Made by a program: the position numbers and the translations under genes. From contig DASZTS010000138.1 of the NCBI GenBank assembly GCA_035547915.1, positions 62,001-126,000 of the forward strand: 64,000 nt of DNA, given 5' to 3'. This document shows, in pieces, positions 18,556 to 28,122 of this stretch. This stretch comes from DASSFG01 sp035547915. Lineage in GTDB: Bacteria > Planctomycetota > Planctomycetia > Pirellulales > JAICIG01. The notes beneath the pieces were generated by a model that did not search any database, was not told the origin of the DNA, and saw only the letters and a list, made by a program, of their open reading frames with translations. The number at the start of each line of letters is the position of its first letter. Within the stretch, counting starts at the first letter, position 1.

Positions 18556-19608
18556 ATGTCGACCGTGAAATCCAACCCGCTCCTCACTCCCCAGGTTGCC
18601 ACGCCCGACGATCTGGCGGCCATCGAAAAACTCGGCGCCGCCCGGCGCAAACTCAAAGCCGAAATCGCCAAAATCATCGTCGGCCAAGAGCAGATCGTCG
18701 ACGAGCTGCTGACGGCCATCTTCGCGCGCGGCCACTGCCTGATGATCGGCGTGCCGGGGTTGGCCAAGACGCTGATGGTGCGAACCATTTCTCGGGCCAT
18801 CGAGTTGGAGTTCAATCGCATCCAGTTCACCCCCGATTTGATGCCCTCCGATATCACGGGAACGGAGATCATCGAAGAGGACCGCCAGACCGGCGGACGT
18901 CAATTCCGCTTCGTCAAGGGTCCGGTGTTTGCCAGCGTTCTGTTGGCTGACGAGATCAATCGCACGCCGCCGAAAACGCAAGCCGCGCTCTTGCAGGCGA
19001 TGCAGGAGTTGCAGGTGACGGTGGGCGGGCGTACCTACGATCTGCCGCAGCCCTTCTTCGTGCTGGCCACCCAGAATCCGATCGAACAGGAAGGAACCTA
19101 TCCTCTGCCCGAAGCCCAGCTCGACCGCTTCATGTTCGACATCCGCATCGGTTATCCCAAGCCGGCGGAAGAACGAGAGATCGCCAAGATGACGACCTCC
19201 GACGTACAGGTTGAGGTGTCGAAGGTGCTGAACGGCGCCGAGATTCTCCACCTCCAACAGATCGTACGCCGTTTGCCGGTGAGCGATTACGTAGCCGGCT
19301 ACGCCGTCGACCTGGCCCGCTCCACGCGCCCCGACGATGAGATCGCCCCGGCGATCACGAAAGAGTTCGTCAACTGGGGCGCCGGCACGCGCGCCGTGCA
19401 ATACCTCGTGCTCGGAGCCAAGGCGCGGGCGGCGATCGCGGGCGAATACAACGTGACCTGCGCCCACGTGCGTGAGGTGGCGCCGCTCGTCTTGCGGCAC
19501 CGCATCATCACCAACTTCCACGCCGAGGCCGAAAGCATCTCGCCCGACCGCATCGTCCGCGAACTGCTGGAAGCCGTGCGGGAGCCGACGGCGGAATCGT
19601 ACGCCTGA
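18556..19608 (+). CDS. MoxR-family AAA+ ATPase (copy 2)
   Basis: A 350-residue MoxR ATPase, similar in length and sequence plan to copy 1 but clearly a separate paralogue. Walker A is GVPGLAKT (residues 65-72), Walker B VLLADEIN (128-135) and the sensor segment LATQNPIEQEGTYPLPEAQ. The lid domain ends in FHAEAESISPDRIVRELLE. It follows the DUF4159 gene by 20 bp and precedes a DUF58 gene by 39 bp, so the run begins and ends with MoxR-DUF58 pairs. No strong ribosome-binding site is visible before ATG 18556, which suggests coupling to the upstream gene. Confidence 0.95.
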   Translation: MSTVKSNPLLTPQVATPDDLAAIEKLGAARRKLKAEIAKIIVGQEQIVDELLTAIFARGHCLMIGVPGLAKTLMVRTISRAIELEFNRIQFTPDLMPSDITGTEIIEEDRQTGGRQFRFVKGPVFASVLLADEINRTPPKTQAALLQAMQELQVTVGGRTYDLPQPFFVLATQNPIEQEGTYPLPEAQLDRFMFDIRIGYPKPAEEREIAKMTTSDVQVEVSKVLNGAEILHLQQIVRRLPVSDYVAGYAVDLARSTRPDDEIAPAITKEFVNWGAGTRAVQYLVLGAKARAAIAGEYNVTCAHVREVAPLVLRHRIITNFHAEAESISPDRIVRELLEAVREPTAESYA

Positions 19609-19647
19609 TTGCCGGTCAACTTCGAAATCTGAGGTTCGGACTTCCAC

Positions 19648-20550
19648 GTGGCGGTCACGCAATACAAGTATCTTGACCCGGCCGCTCTCGGCCGCCTCAA
19701 AAACCTGTCGCTGGCGGCGCGACTGGTCGTGGAGGGCTTCTTTGCGGGCACGCACCGCAGTCCCCAGCGTGGCTACTCGATCGAATTCGCCGAGCACCGT
19801 GAATACACGCCGGGTGTCGATCCGCGGCACATCGATTGGCGCGTCTTCGGCCGGCGCGACAAGTTGTATGTCAAGCAATACGAAGAAGAGACGAGCCTGC
19901 GCTGCTATCTGCTTGTCGATAAATCGGCTTCGATGGGCTACAAGTCCGACGGCCCGCTCACCAAGCTGGAATATGCTTCGTATCTCGCCGCCAGCCTCGC
20001 CTACTTGATGGCCTTTCAGCACGACGCGATCGGATTGATTACCTACGACACGCGCGTCCGCGACCTGGTGCCGCCGCGACAGGGGCCGGGGCACCTACGG
20101 GTCATCATGGAGCGGCTCGAAGCGGCGCAAACGGGCGACGAGACGAATCTCAGTGAAACGTTTCACGAGTTGGCCGAGCGGCTGAAGCGGCGCGCGTTGA
20201 TAGTGGTCCTCTCCGACCTGTTCGACGACCCGTCCGAACTGATCTCGGCCCTGAAGCACTTTCGCCACAGGAAGCACGAGGTCGTCGTTTTGCAGACACT
20301 CGATCGCGCCGAACTGACGTTCCCCTTCGACGACGTCACACGGATCGAAGATCTGGAGACGCGCCGCGAAGTGACAAGCGATCCGCGTGCGCTCCGCAAA
20401 GCGTATTTTGAGGAGTTAGGTGCATTCCTCGACACGTTGCGTCAAGGTTGTCTCGACGCCCAGATCGACTATGCCTTGGCCGACACCAGCCAGCGATTCG
20501 ATCAGTTTCTCGGCACGTACCTGGCGCGGCGGCAGATGATGCTGGTGTAG
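19648..20550 (+). CDS. DUF58 (VWA-like) protein, MoxR partner 2
   Basis: A 300-residue short-form DUF58 protein. The signature is EHREYTPGVDPRHIDWR followed by YEEETS (residues 49-82). The VWA metal motif is complete (LLVDKSASM, D91 to S95). The conserved ALIVVLSDLFDD is present near residue 188, and the C-terminal LDTLRQGCLDAQIDYALADT matches the other copies. The start is a GTG. It closes the ten-gene run and is followed by a 247-bp gap. Its similarity in size and order to the pair at 4285-6304 points to duplication of the two-gene cassette, but the residues differ enough that the event is old. Confidence 0.93.
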   Translation: MAVTQYKYLDPAALGRLKNLSLAARLVVEGFFAGTHRSPQRGYSIEFAEHREYTPGVDPRHIDWRVFGRRDKLYVKQYEEETSLRCYLLVDKSASMGYKSDGPLTKLEYASYLAASLAYLMAFQHDAIGLITYDTRVRDLVPPRQGPGHLRVIMERLEAAQTGDETNLSETFHELAERLKRRALIVVLSDLFDDPSELISALKHFRHRKHEVVVLQTLDRAELTFPFDDVTRIEDLETRREVTSDPRALRKAYFEELGAFLDTLRQGCLDAQIDYALADTSQRFDQFLGTYLARRQMMLV

Positions 20551-20611
20551 CCGGGAGCGCGTCACCAGAGATCCCCGTCGCCCACCAGTTAGATCGGCCA
20601 GCTCGAGCCAG

Positions 20612-20632
20612 CCGGTTTCCCGGTCTCTTTTT
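20612..20632 (+). terminator. Weak terminator-like hairpin after DUF58 copy 2
   Basis: CCGG (20612-20615) and CCGG (20620-20623) can pair around a TTTC loop, and a run of five T residues follows at 20628-20632. The stem is short, so this is a weak candidate for the end of the MoxR/VWA transcript. Confidence 0.3.
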
Positions 20633-20797
20633 ACGTCTCGGCAACGCTTCTCAGAATAGGCGCGCAAACGCCGGTTCGCGTTTTGCAGCCAGGCAAGAAC
20701 GGCGCATCACGGGGCCGACGGTGTTATAACGGAAGGACGAGCACGTCCGTTTCACAGTGTCCTCGCGCCCCTGCGCGAGATGTAATAAGGGGGTTTC

Positions 20798-23700
20798 ATG
20801 ACGAACGATCCGTTCGCGCCAGTTCCGCCTCGCCCGCCAGCCAGATCCAACTACCTGTATGTCCTCATTCCGCTGGCGTTGCTTGCCGGCCTGGTGGTGC
20901 TCGTGGCGGTGGGCGTCGGCGTGTTCGTTGTACTCCAACGTGAAGGTACCTTTGCGCGACCGCGGCCACCTCGGCCTCAAGAGTCGCTTGCCGAAAAGCG
21001 GCGGGCCAATACCGAGGCCTTCGGCAAGAGCGCGGCAGCGGGCGACGCGAGTCCCAAGGAGATCAGCGAATTCGCCGCCCTGCTGGAGCGGATTTCCCAT
21101 ATCAAGACGGCGGAGCAGGCGGAGGAATGCTTCGATATCGATCGGCTGTTCCAAGAGGTCGGTGCCGCTTCGAGCAATCAACAACTCTTTCGCGCGCCGG
21201 GAACTGCCAAGGGCTTTCGCAAGGGCTTCACAGAACGGTTCGCCGACCGCGGCCTGCTGCGCAATTGCGTATCGAGCGAGGTCAAACGGGTCAATTTTCA
21301 GGGCGGCCGTGACGAGGCGATCCTATTCTCGCAGCATCGCACGGCCGAGGGGCACGGCGTAAAGATCCGCTGGTGGGCGGCGCGCTCACAGGGGAAATGG
21401 AAGATCTATGACTTCGAAGATCTGGAAATGGGTGTCCGATCGTCGACGAACGCGGCGGCTCTGATGGATGCTGCCGGCAAGCAAGGCTTCAGTCCGAAGC
21501 AGTCCGAGGCTGTGAACGCCGTCGGCGCTGCCACGACCTTCCTCGTTCAAAGGGAGTACGATCGGGCCGAACAGCAGATCCTTCCTACGCTCGATGTGCC
21601 GTTGCCGAAAGCATTGGCCGCCTGGCGATTCGCGCAATTGGCGATTGTTCAGACTTCGAGGAACAACTGGGAGCAGGTTATCGGCTTCGTCGATCGCGCG
21701 GCGGCGGTCAATCCCGACATGCCGATGTTGCCCATGCTCCGCGCACAAGCTCTGAACGGGCTGGGCCGTTTCGACGAAGCAGCCGTGGAAGCACGCAAGT
21801 ACATTACCGAGCTTGGTGGGGACGATCACGGCTCTTTTCTTCTGGGCACGGCCCTGACCGGCATGGGAAAGAAGGACGAGGCTGCCGACGCTTTCCGAGA
21901 AGGGCTCGGCGATTACGCCGATTCGGTCGAAAACCTCGTGGGGTTGGCAGGTGTGCTATCCGCCGACGATATGGAAGAGGTCGCCGAGCGATTCGAAGAA
22001 TTCGAACGACCAGCGGCCCGTTTCCAAGAAGTAGCCGGGCAGTTGGTTGCCGAGGAGAATTCCGCGGCCCTGGCTGCGGTCGTCGCGCGGAATCGTCTGT
22101 TGGCACCACGTGACCCACACAACGATTTCTATCAGGGCGAAATGCATTGGATGCTCCGACAATACGACGAGGCCGCGGAAGCTTTCCGCAAGGCCCTCCC
22201 CAAGATGCCGCCGGACGAACGCATCGGTTGTCAAAGGGCACTGCGCAATTCTCTGCTGTCTGCTGACAAACCTATCGAAGCCTATGAGGCCATGCCCGAC
22301 GGCAACGACACCTTCTTGGCGATCTGTAACCATCTCGTTAAGAATCGGGACGCGGACGGCCTGGATCGATTGACCAAGATGCACGCCGAGCGACACCCAG
22401 ACGATTATTGGCTGCCCTATTTCCGCGGCGAAGTGCAGATGATGCGCGAAGAATACGAGCAGGCCGCGGCGACCTTTCGGCCTATGCTCACCGCCCAGCT
22501 TCCAGACGGTGCACGGGCTTCGTATCACGACGAGTATCTGGCGGCTGAGATCAACGCGGGGCATCCGCTGCAAGGATACCAGGACGTGCCCGATGCCGAG
22601 GACGCGTTTCTCAAGACGGCCAATCGCCTTCTCGCCGACCGGAATCCAGACGACCTGGAGAAGCTCGTCGCTCTTCACGCCGAGCGTCAACCAGACGATC
22701 TCTTTCTAACGTACTTTGGCGGTGAGGTTCCCTACTTGAGAGGCCAGCCGGCCGAAGCTGCCGAGCGTTTCAAGCCGCTGCTCGATAAGGAGTTGCCCGA
22801 CGGTTTGCGAGAGCCCTGCTTCAAGGAATATCTGCGGTGCATGGTCGACGTGGGCAAGTCGGTTGACGGTTATCGTGCGGTTCCCGATGCAGCCTTCGCC
22901 TTCGAGTTCGTGGCGGACCTGCTGCTCGAGCACTGGGCTAGCGCCGATGCGTTAGAGGCGTTGATCGCGGCGCATACCGAACGGATGCCGGAGGATCCCT
23001 GGCTCTCGTACTATCGCGGCCGGCTGCTGATGCTCCGGTATCGCTATGGCGAAGCAGCGGAACTGCTCGCGCCACTCATCAAGCAGACGCCCGACGAACG
23101 GCTCCAAGTCGAACTATCCGAAGCTTGCCGCGCGGCGCTGGTTTATGACGGCAAACCTCAGGAAGCGTATGCGATCTCGGTCGACCGCGCGGTCGGATTC
23201 GAGCGCACGGCCGCCTATTTGGCCGATCGGCGCGACGCCGAAAAGCTTGCGGCTTTGCTCACCACGCGCGAGGCGGATCAACCCGAAGATCCCGCGCTGG
23301 CGTATTACCAGGCCCGAATGGCTGGCCTGTCGTACGATTATCGCGCCGTGGCCGGGCTGCTTACGCCGGTCGTGGCTCGTATCGCCGACGGTGAGCAGAG
23401 GGATCGGGTGGTTAACCTCTTGCTCAATGCTTTGTACGAACTTGGTGACACACAGGCCGCTTGCCAGGCCGTCAAACCGGAAGAAGCGTTCAACTCTCTT
23501 GCGTCCGAGTTGGCGAATGATGGCGACGCCGACGCATTAGAAAAGTTGCTGGCCGCCTATGAACCCCATGCGGCCGACGACCCGCGTTTGTCGTATTTCC
23601 GGGGGAAGATCGCGCAGCTTCGCGGTCAGAGCGATGAAGCAACGACGGCTTTCGCTGCCTGGTTCAAGACGACCGATGAGAATGACGTCAATTCCCTCCA

Positions 23701-25162
23701 GTCGTACCTGAAAGCGATGGCAGCCGCACGCCGGCCCTTGGAAGCGTACAACGCGGCGCCAGATGCTTCGGTTGCCTTCAAGTCGTTGGCGAGCGAACTG
23801 ATCCGGTGTGGTGATATAGACCTGCTGGAGGCGCTCATCGACACCCATGCTCAAGAGCACGCAGAGGATCCGTGGCTCGGTTATTGGCGCGGCCGTTCGT
23901 TGCTGCTCAACGGCAAGGAGGATGAGGCGATGGCCACCTACGCATCGCTGTTGCATGACCCCGCCAATGCAGAGGTGCCGGGGCTTCTGTATTCCGCCTG
24001 GCACGAATACTTGATCGTCGGCAAGCCGCTCGAGGCTTACATGATGGCCAGTGATGCCCAGGCGGCATTTGAATATTTCGGAGAATCTCTGCTACAAGAT
24101 CGCGATCTGGGCCGTCTACGGCAGCTCGTCGCGGCGCACGAGCCGAACCATTCCGAGGATTCTTGCCTCGCCTGGCTCAAAGCCGAATTGCTCAGTGCCG
24201 ACGGAAAATATGCCGAGGCAATCGAATTGCTGTCACCGCGGTTGGCCGACTCGGACGATCCCTGGGCCTATCGCTCCCGGATGGCATATCACACGGCCGT
24301 CGCTAAGGCCGGCCGTGCGGTCGATATCTATCGGGCAGCGGAGGACAAACGGGGTGCTTTTACCGGGTTGGCTTTCGCCCTCTACGAAGCTGGAGATGCG
24401 GCGGGGCTCCAGGCGATCATCGATGCCCACCGCGAACTCAGCCCAGACGATCCCTGGCTCGGCTACTATGCCGCTCAACAGCTTCGGCTGGCCCAGCACT
24501 ACGACGAAGCCGACCTTGCCTTCGCCGGGGCGCTGGCCAACCCCGACATGGGCTCGCTCCGAGCGAATCTCACCAGCAAACGTCTCGAAGCGCGTTACGA
24601 GGCTGGGCAGGCGCTTTCGGCATACGAGGACGTCGGCCCGCGTTTGGCCACCCTCGATGCGCTCGTCGATCTTTGCGAGGCGAAGCGTGATACGACGCAG
24701 TTGTCGCAACTTATCACGGCCCACCGCGAGCGGTATCCGAACGACGCTCGATTGCAGGTCTGGGAGCTGGAGGTCGCGTCCTGGAAAGGCGACGACGAAG
24801 GGCTGTTGCATTCCCTCGACGATCGTCGAACGGACGTGAGTCGCAGTTTTCACCATAGACTGCAGGAATTACAGGTCCGCACCCTGGTACGGCTGAAGCG
24901 ATTCGACGACGCTCGGAATGTGCTCGACTCGCGCAGGCGGCTTCAATCAACTCCTTTGCTCCGCGCCTTGGTCGAGGCGACGGCGGGCAACGTTTCGGCC
25001 GCGATCCCAGCGCTGTACGAGTGCTTACGATCGGGTGTCGACGTCGCGACCCTCTATCGAGACCCTGACTTGGGCCCGGTCCTGCGAACCGAAACCTTCG
25101 CCGGCTTCCGCGAGCGTCATCCAGAGAAAGCGGCCGCCGAGGATGCTGACAAGGCAGAGTGA
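20798..25162 (+). CDS. Membrane-anchored giant repeat (TPR-like) protein
   Basis: A 1454-residue protein. The proline-rich start and one membrane helix (about residues 19-42, SNYLYVLIPLALLAGLVVLV) place the rest outside the cytoplasm. After a 130-residue globular part come TPR-like units, then from about residue 430 ten long repeats of 97 residues. Each has a helix with an AHxExxPxDPW landmark, a YYRGxxLxL segment, a YxEAxxxFxxLL helix and a later AYxxxPDAxxAF segment. Landmarks fall near bases 22090, 22382, 22674, 22972, 23266, 23557, 23845, 24137, 24427 and 24721. Alpha-solenoid scaffolds like this bind proteins. The start has a strong AAGGGGG site. It follows the MoxR/VWA run by 247 bp, so it may be a client or scaffold of it. 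No enzymatic motif was seen. Confidence 0.88.
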   Translation: MTNDPFAPVPPRPPARSNYLYVLIPLALLAGLVVLVAVGVGVFVVLQREGTFARPRPPRPQESLAEKRRANTEAFGKSAAAGDASPKEISEFAALLERISHIKTAEQAEECFDIDRLFQEVGAASSNQQLFRAPGTAKGFRKGFTERFADRGLLRNCVSSEVKRVNFQGGRDEAILFSQHRTAEGHGVKIRWWAARSQGKWKIYDFEDLEMGVRSSTNAAALMDAAGKQGFSPKQSEAVNAVGAATTFLVQREYDRAEQQILPTLDVPLPKALAAWRFAQLAIVQTSRNNWEQVIGFVDRAAAVNPDMPMLPMLRAQALNGLGRFDEAAVEARKYITELGGDDHGSFLLGTALTGMGKKDEAADAFREGLGDYADSVENLVGLAGVLSADDMEEVAERFEEFERPAARFQEVAGQLVAEENSAALAAVVARNRLLAPRDPHNDFYQGEMHWMLRQYDEAAEAFRKALPKMPPDERIGCQRALRNSLLSADKPIEAYEAMPDGNDTFLAICNHLVKNRDADGLDRLTKMHAERHPDDYWLPYFRGEVQMMREEYEQAAATFRPMLTAQLPDGARASYHDEYLAAEINAGHPLQGYQDVPDAEDAFLKTANRLLADRNPDDLEKLVALHAERQPDDLFLTYFGGEVPYLRGQPAEAAERFKPLLDKELPDGLREPCFKEYLRCMVDVGKSVDGYRAVPDAAFAFEFVADLLLEHWASADALEALIAAHTERMPEDPWLSYYRGRLLMLRYRYGEAAELLAPLIKQTPDERLQVELSEACRAALVYDGKPQEAYAISVDRAVGFERTAAYLADRRDAEKLAALLTTREADQPEDPALAYYQARMAGLSYDYRAVAGLLTPVVARIADGEQRDRVVNLLLNALYELGDTQAACQAVKPEEAFNSLASELANDGDADALEKLLAAYEPHAADDPRLSYFRGKIAQLRGQSDEATTAFAAWFKTTDENDVNSLQSYLKAMAAARRPLEAYNAAPDASVAFKSLASELIRCGDIDLLEALIDTHAQEHAEDPWLGYWRGRSLLLNGKEDEAMATYASLLHDPANAEVPGLLYSAWHEYLIVGKPLEAYMMASDAQAAFEYFGESLLQDRDLGRLRQLVAAHEPNHSEDSCLAWLKAELLSADGKYAEAIELLSPRLADSDDPWAYRSRMAYHTAVAKAGRAVDIYRAAEDKRGAFTGLAFALYEAGDAAGLQAIIDAHRELSPDDPWLGYYAAQQLRLAQHYDEADLAFAGALANPDMGSLRANLTSKRLEARYEAGQALSAYEDVGPRLATLDALVDLCEAKRDTTQLSQLITAHRERYPNDARLQVWELEVASWKGDDEGLLHSLDDRRTDVSRSFHHRLQELQVRTLVRLKRFDDARNVLDSRRRLQSTPLLRALVEATAGNVSAAIPALYECLRSGVDVATLYRDPDLGPVLRTETFAGFRERHPEKAAAEDADKAE
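22050..24840 (+). repeat. Ten in-frame ~292-bp coding repeats
   Basis: Landmark codons recur every 288-298 bases, mean 292, which is 97 residues. The last two copies are more diverged and the fourth lacks the landmark His. Identity is at the protein level only; the DNA is diverged, so the array is old and stable. Confidence 0.8.
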
Positions 25163-25204
25163 AACGCTTCTAGGCGAACTTTGCCTGGCAAGTCGCGTAG
25201 CCGG

Positions 25205-25555
25205 TTAGTCGGCGTCGGGCGAATTGTATCGTGTCTCGTGCCTACGGCGACGCAGACGCTGCACGAAACGGATGACAGAAACGGTCAGTGCGGCCAAGAG
25301 GAGAACTCCCAGGGGAGCCGCCGTACACAGCAACATGAGCAGGAGCTGGTCCGTCTCGTTCGCCCGTAGAATGGCTCCCCAGATGGCGAAGGGCAGACAC
25401 AAGAGGAGCATCGTGCCTAGGAGCGCCGGCAAACCGAATTGCCACCGTATCGGGGGCGGCCTGGGGCGATCGGCGTTCTCGTGGGGGGCATCCACTTGCG
25501 CCCGATCTCGCATGGAGGAGCGATCGAGCGGCCCGCGGTCCCCTGGCTTGGTCAT
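25205..25555 (-). CDS. Small two-TM membrane protein
   Basis: A 116-residue protein, not recognised. The first 40 residues are polar and basic, followed by two hydrophobic helices (FGLPALLGTMLLLCLPFAIW and LLLMLLCTAAPLGVLLLAAL) and a basic Arg-rich tail (QRLRRRRHETRY). Its ATG at 25555 overlaps the upstream metallophosphoesterase stop by 4 bp (ATGA), so translation is coupled. It is the last gene of the minus-strand MoxR cluster. Upstream in-frame codons would extend it into the previous gene and were rejected. Confidence 0.72.
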   Translation of the reverse strand: MTKPGDRGPLDRSSMRDRAQVDAPHENADRPRPPPIRWQFGLPALLGTMLLLCLPFAIWGAILRANETDQLLLMLLCTAAPLGVLLLAALTVSVIRFVQRLRRRRHETRYNSPDAD

Positions 25556-26511
25556 GGCAGTTTTTCGATGCGCGAAACCAGTTCGGCGTGACTCAGTTCT
25601 CGGTCGGTCGGCACCGTCAAGTAGCAGGCGGGACTGCCGCAACAATCGAGAACGATCTGCATGTCGTTGGGCGTGTCGAACCCCTTGGGGCACGGTTCGT
25701 GCCCGTTAATCAGCACCTTGGCCGAGACGATCTTAGCAAATGCCTTCGCGTTTTCACGACGGTAGTCGCGTCCCCAGACCAGATCGAATGCGTCGCCCTG
25801 CTCGATCAGATCCGCCGGCTCCAAGGGGCGCGTGAAGACTGAGCGATCGAAGGAACGGGCATCGCATCGCTCGGGCAGCGTATGACAGACAAACACGTCG
25901 CCCGGCAATCGCACCGCGAGCGGGCAACCGCGGATGAACTCATTGTACGCTTCGCGCACCTGCTCGGCAGCCGATCCGTACATCTCTTGGATGCCCAGCC
26001 GGAATAGCAGGTTGAGCATCTTCTTTGCCTTGATGATCGGATAGTCGGTCAGCTCGGCCAGTTCGTGGTTGCTCAAGAGGAAATGGACCCGTTCGGGGTA
26101 AGCTGCTTTGAGCTTGGCAACGTCTTCGAGCATGCCGTGCGACATGCAGCCGCCGTTCGACGAATAGCAGGGACCGCCGTGGCAGACTTCCTGCAAAATC
26201 AGATGTCGTCGCGTCCGCCGATCGAGGTCGGCAATCTTCTTGATCGAGTTGAAGTTGCGCCGGTGGCCGTGCAAGTCGGCCGTGATCATAACGTCGTCGG
26301 CCATTTCGCGCGTGATCGTTACGATGTTCCCTTCACGGCCCGGCGTGTTATCGTTGGCCTCGGTGGCGCGGCCAAATGTCGCAATGACGTTCTGGATGTA
26401 GTCTGAAGTAGCGACCATCGCTGGACCGGGCGTTTGGGGTTCGAGGCTGAGTGTTTGGGCGTTTTGATTGTCGAGGTTGCAGACGGTGCCAGAATCGAGG
26501 GAGAAACCCAC
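25552..26511 (-). CDS. Calcineurin-like metallophosphoesterase
   Basis: A 319-residue protein with the metal-site motifs of calcineurin-like phosphoesterases: ITADLHGH (the DxH position), LLSNHE (the GNHE position), VCHTLPE and LINGHEPCP (the GHTP position). The usual GDxxDRG element is not obvious; a Cys/Gly-rich CHGGPCYSSNGGC occupies that region, so metal coordination may differ. The substrate is unknown; phosphoprotein or nucleotide substrates are both possible. It starts 10 bp after the DUF58 gene and overlaps the next gene by 4 bp. An internal ATG at 26418 is an alternative start that removes a low-complexity leader. Confidence 0.85.
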   Translation of the reverse strand: MGFSLDSGTVCNLDNQNAQTLSLEPQTPGPAMVATSDYIQNVIATFGRATEANDNTPGREGNIVTITREMADDVMITADLHGHRRNFNSIKKIADLDRRTRRHLILQEVCHGGPCYSSNGGCMSHGMLEDVAKLKAAYPERVHFLLSNHELAELTDYPIIKAKKMLNLLFRLGIQEMYGSAAEQVREAYNEFIRGCPLAVRLPGDVFVCHTLPERCDARSFDRSVFTRPLEPADLIEQGDAFDLVWGRDYRRENAKAFAKIVSAKVLINGHEPCPKGFDTPNDMQIVLDCCGSPACYLTVPTDRELSHAELVSRIEKLP

Positions 26512-26520
26512 ACCGCCAAG

Positions 26521-28122
26521 CTACAGCAAGTGCCTCGCCTTGATCTCCAGATAGCTGTTGATGAGGGGCGTCGTCAAGTTTTCTGGATAGACATCGAGCG
26601 CCAACACCCCGTTGGCCTCCAAATCGGCGAGTACCTGGCTGCGCCAGGTCACAATGTCGGCTGCCACGGCGGCCTGAAACAGCGCCTCTCCGCCGGGCGC
26701 CGCTTGGTCGGCCGGATCGAACAAGCGGTGATCTCGCAGCAGCACACCGAGCGGCAGGTGCCGACCCGAAAAGTTCTTCAAATAGCGGCCGACCTGGTTG
26801 GCGTTCACTTCGTCGATGAGATTACTGATCAACACAACGAGCGAGCGCTTGCGGCAGTGCGCCGCCAAATACAAGAAAGCCTGGTCGTAGCGCGATTCCA
26901 CCAGCCGCGGAAAGCGATCGAAGCTGGCGTGCAGCAGCCGGTTCATCTGGTGCATTCCACCCGCCGGCGGAACGAAGTTATGAATCTCGTCGGAGAACGA
27001 CAACAAGCCGACCGAGTCTCCGTGCGCAAGCGCCACGTAGCCAAGCATGAGCATGGCGTTCAGCGCGTGATCGAGCAAGCTCAGATCGCCGGACTGATTG
27101 GTCATCATCCGGCCACAATCGAGCATGAAGATCAGCCGCTGGCACTGATTCGCCTGAAAATCCTTGACCGTGAGTTTTTGCCGCCGCGCGGTCGTCCGCC
27201 AGTCGATGTGCTTGTAATTGTCGTCCGGCGCATAGTCACGCAGGCGCTCGAATTCATTATCCTGCCCGATCTTGCGCGTTCGTCGCACGCCCAGCAGACT
27301 CAGCCGGTTGGTCCGTGCGAGCAAGGCATATTCGGACACCTGCTTCATGTCGGGATAGACGTGGATCGTGCTCGTCACGGGGTAGTCGAGGAACCGCTGC
27401 CAAAACCCCCAACGACTACGGACGCGCAGATGGGCCGACGTGAGCGTGAAGGCGCCGCGGCGACTACTATGCGCCTGATAGTTGAGCAACGCACGGCTGC
27501 GAGGGGCCAGAGAGAGTCGGAAGTCTTCCGGCCGTGGGTTGAGTTCGTGGGGCGCGCCGTCCCGCACCCATACGAACCGCGCGAAGCGCGAGTAGTTGGT
27601 GACGATCAGGGTCACGGGGTGGTCCTGGCCCAACGAAGCGATCCGCCCGGTCTCGCGGTCGATCGAGAACGAGGTTAAGCGCGGTAGCGTGAAGAGATCG
27701 ATCACGGCCGCCAACCCCAGCACGCCGTCGACGAGTAGCAACGGATACCAAGCCGTGGAGTCGCGGGCGAAGCGCGGCAACAACAGAATTAACGACAAAC
27801 CGGCCGGCACCATGGCCAGATAGACCAAGGGGCGATGCGGATAGATACGCAAGGCATAGCCCAACCCCGCCAGCGCGAGCAGGACCACTCCCACACGAAC
27901 GAAATAGCCAAGCACGCCGTCGGCCGAGATCACAAGTCCGACCAATGAATTCCCCGTGAGAATCAGGCCGAGGGCGAGCGGCACCGCGGCCAGCGACCAA
28001 CGCAGCCTGGGGCGATCTGCATAGCGCACATAAAGCCAGCGTGCGACGAGCAGCAGCGCCAGGCCGGGCACTGCCACTTTCAGGCGAAATACCAGATAGT
28101 CGGTCAGAAGGCGCCCGATCAC
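26521..28122 (-). CDS. DUF58 (VWA-like) membrane protein, MoxR partner 3
   Basis: The long YeaD-type form of DUF58 at 533 residues. Several N-terminal membrane segments (residues about 15-120, for example VGVVLLALAGLGYALRIY) precede a beta-rich region, then the DUF58 core: NEFERLRDYAPDDNYKHIDW followed by KLTVKDFQ. The VWA metal site is degenerate, FMLDCGRMM in place of DxSxS, so metal binding is probably lost; this is common in this subfamily. Its start overlaps the MoxR 3 stop by 4 bp, which suggests a fixed ratio of the two products. Confidence 0.93.
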   Translation of the reverse strand: MIGRLLTDYLVFRLKVAVPGLALLLVARWLYVRYADRPRLRWSLAAVPLALGLILTGNSLVGLVISADGVLGYFVRVGVVLLALAGLGYALRIYPHRPLVYLAMVPAGLSLILLLPRFARDSTAWYPLLLVDGVLGLAAVIDLFTLPRLTSFSIDRETGRIASLGQDHPVTLIVTNYSRFARFVWVRDGAPHELNPRPEDFRLSLAPRSRALLNYQAHSSRRGAFTLTSAHLRVRSRWGFWQRFLDYPVTSTIHVYPDMKQVSEYALLARTNRLSLLGVRRTRKIGQDNEFERLRDYAPDDNYKHIDWRTTARRQKLTVKDFQANQCQRLIFMLDCGRMMTNQSGDLSLLDHALNAMLMLGYVALAHGDSVGLLSFSDEIHNFVPPAGGMHQMNRLLHASFDRFPRLVESRYDQAFLYLAAHCRKRSLVVLISNLIDEVNANQVGRYLKNFSGRHLPLGVLLRDHRLFDPADQAAPGGEALFQAAVAADIVTWRSQVLADLEANGVLALDVYPENLTTPLINSYLEIKARHLL

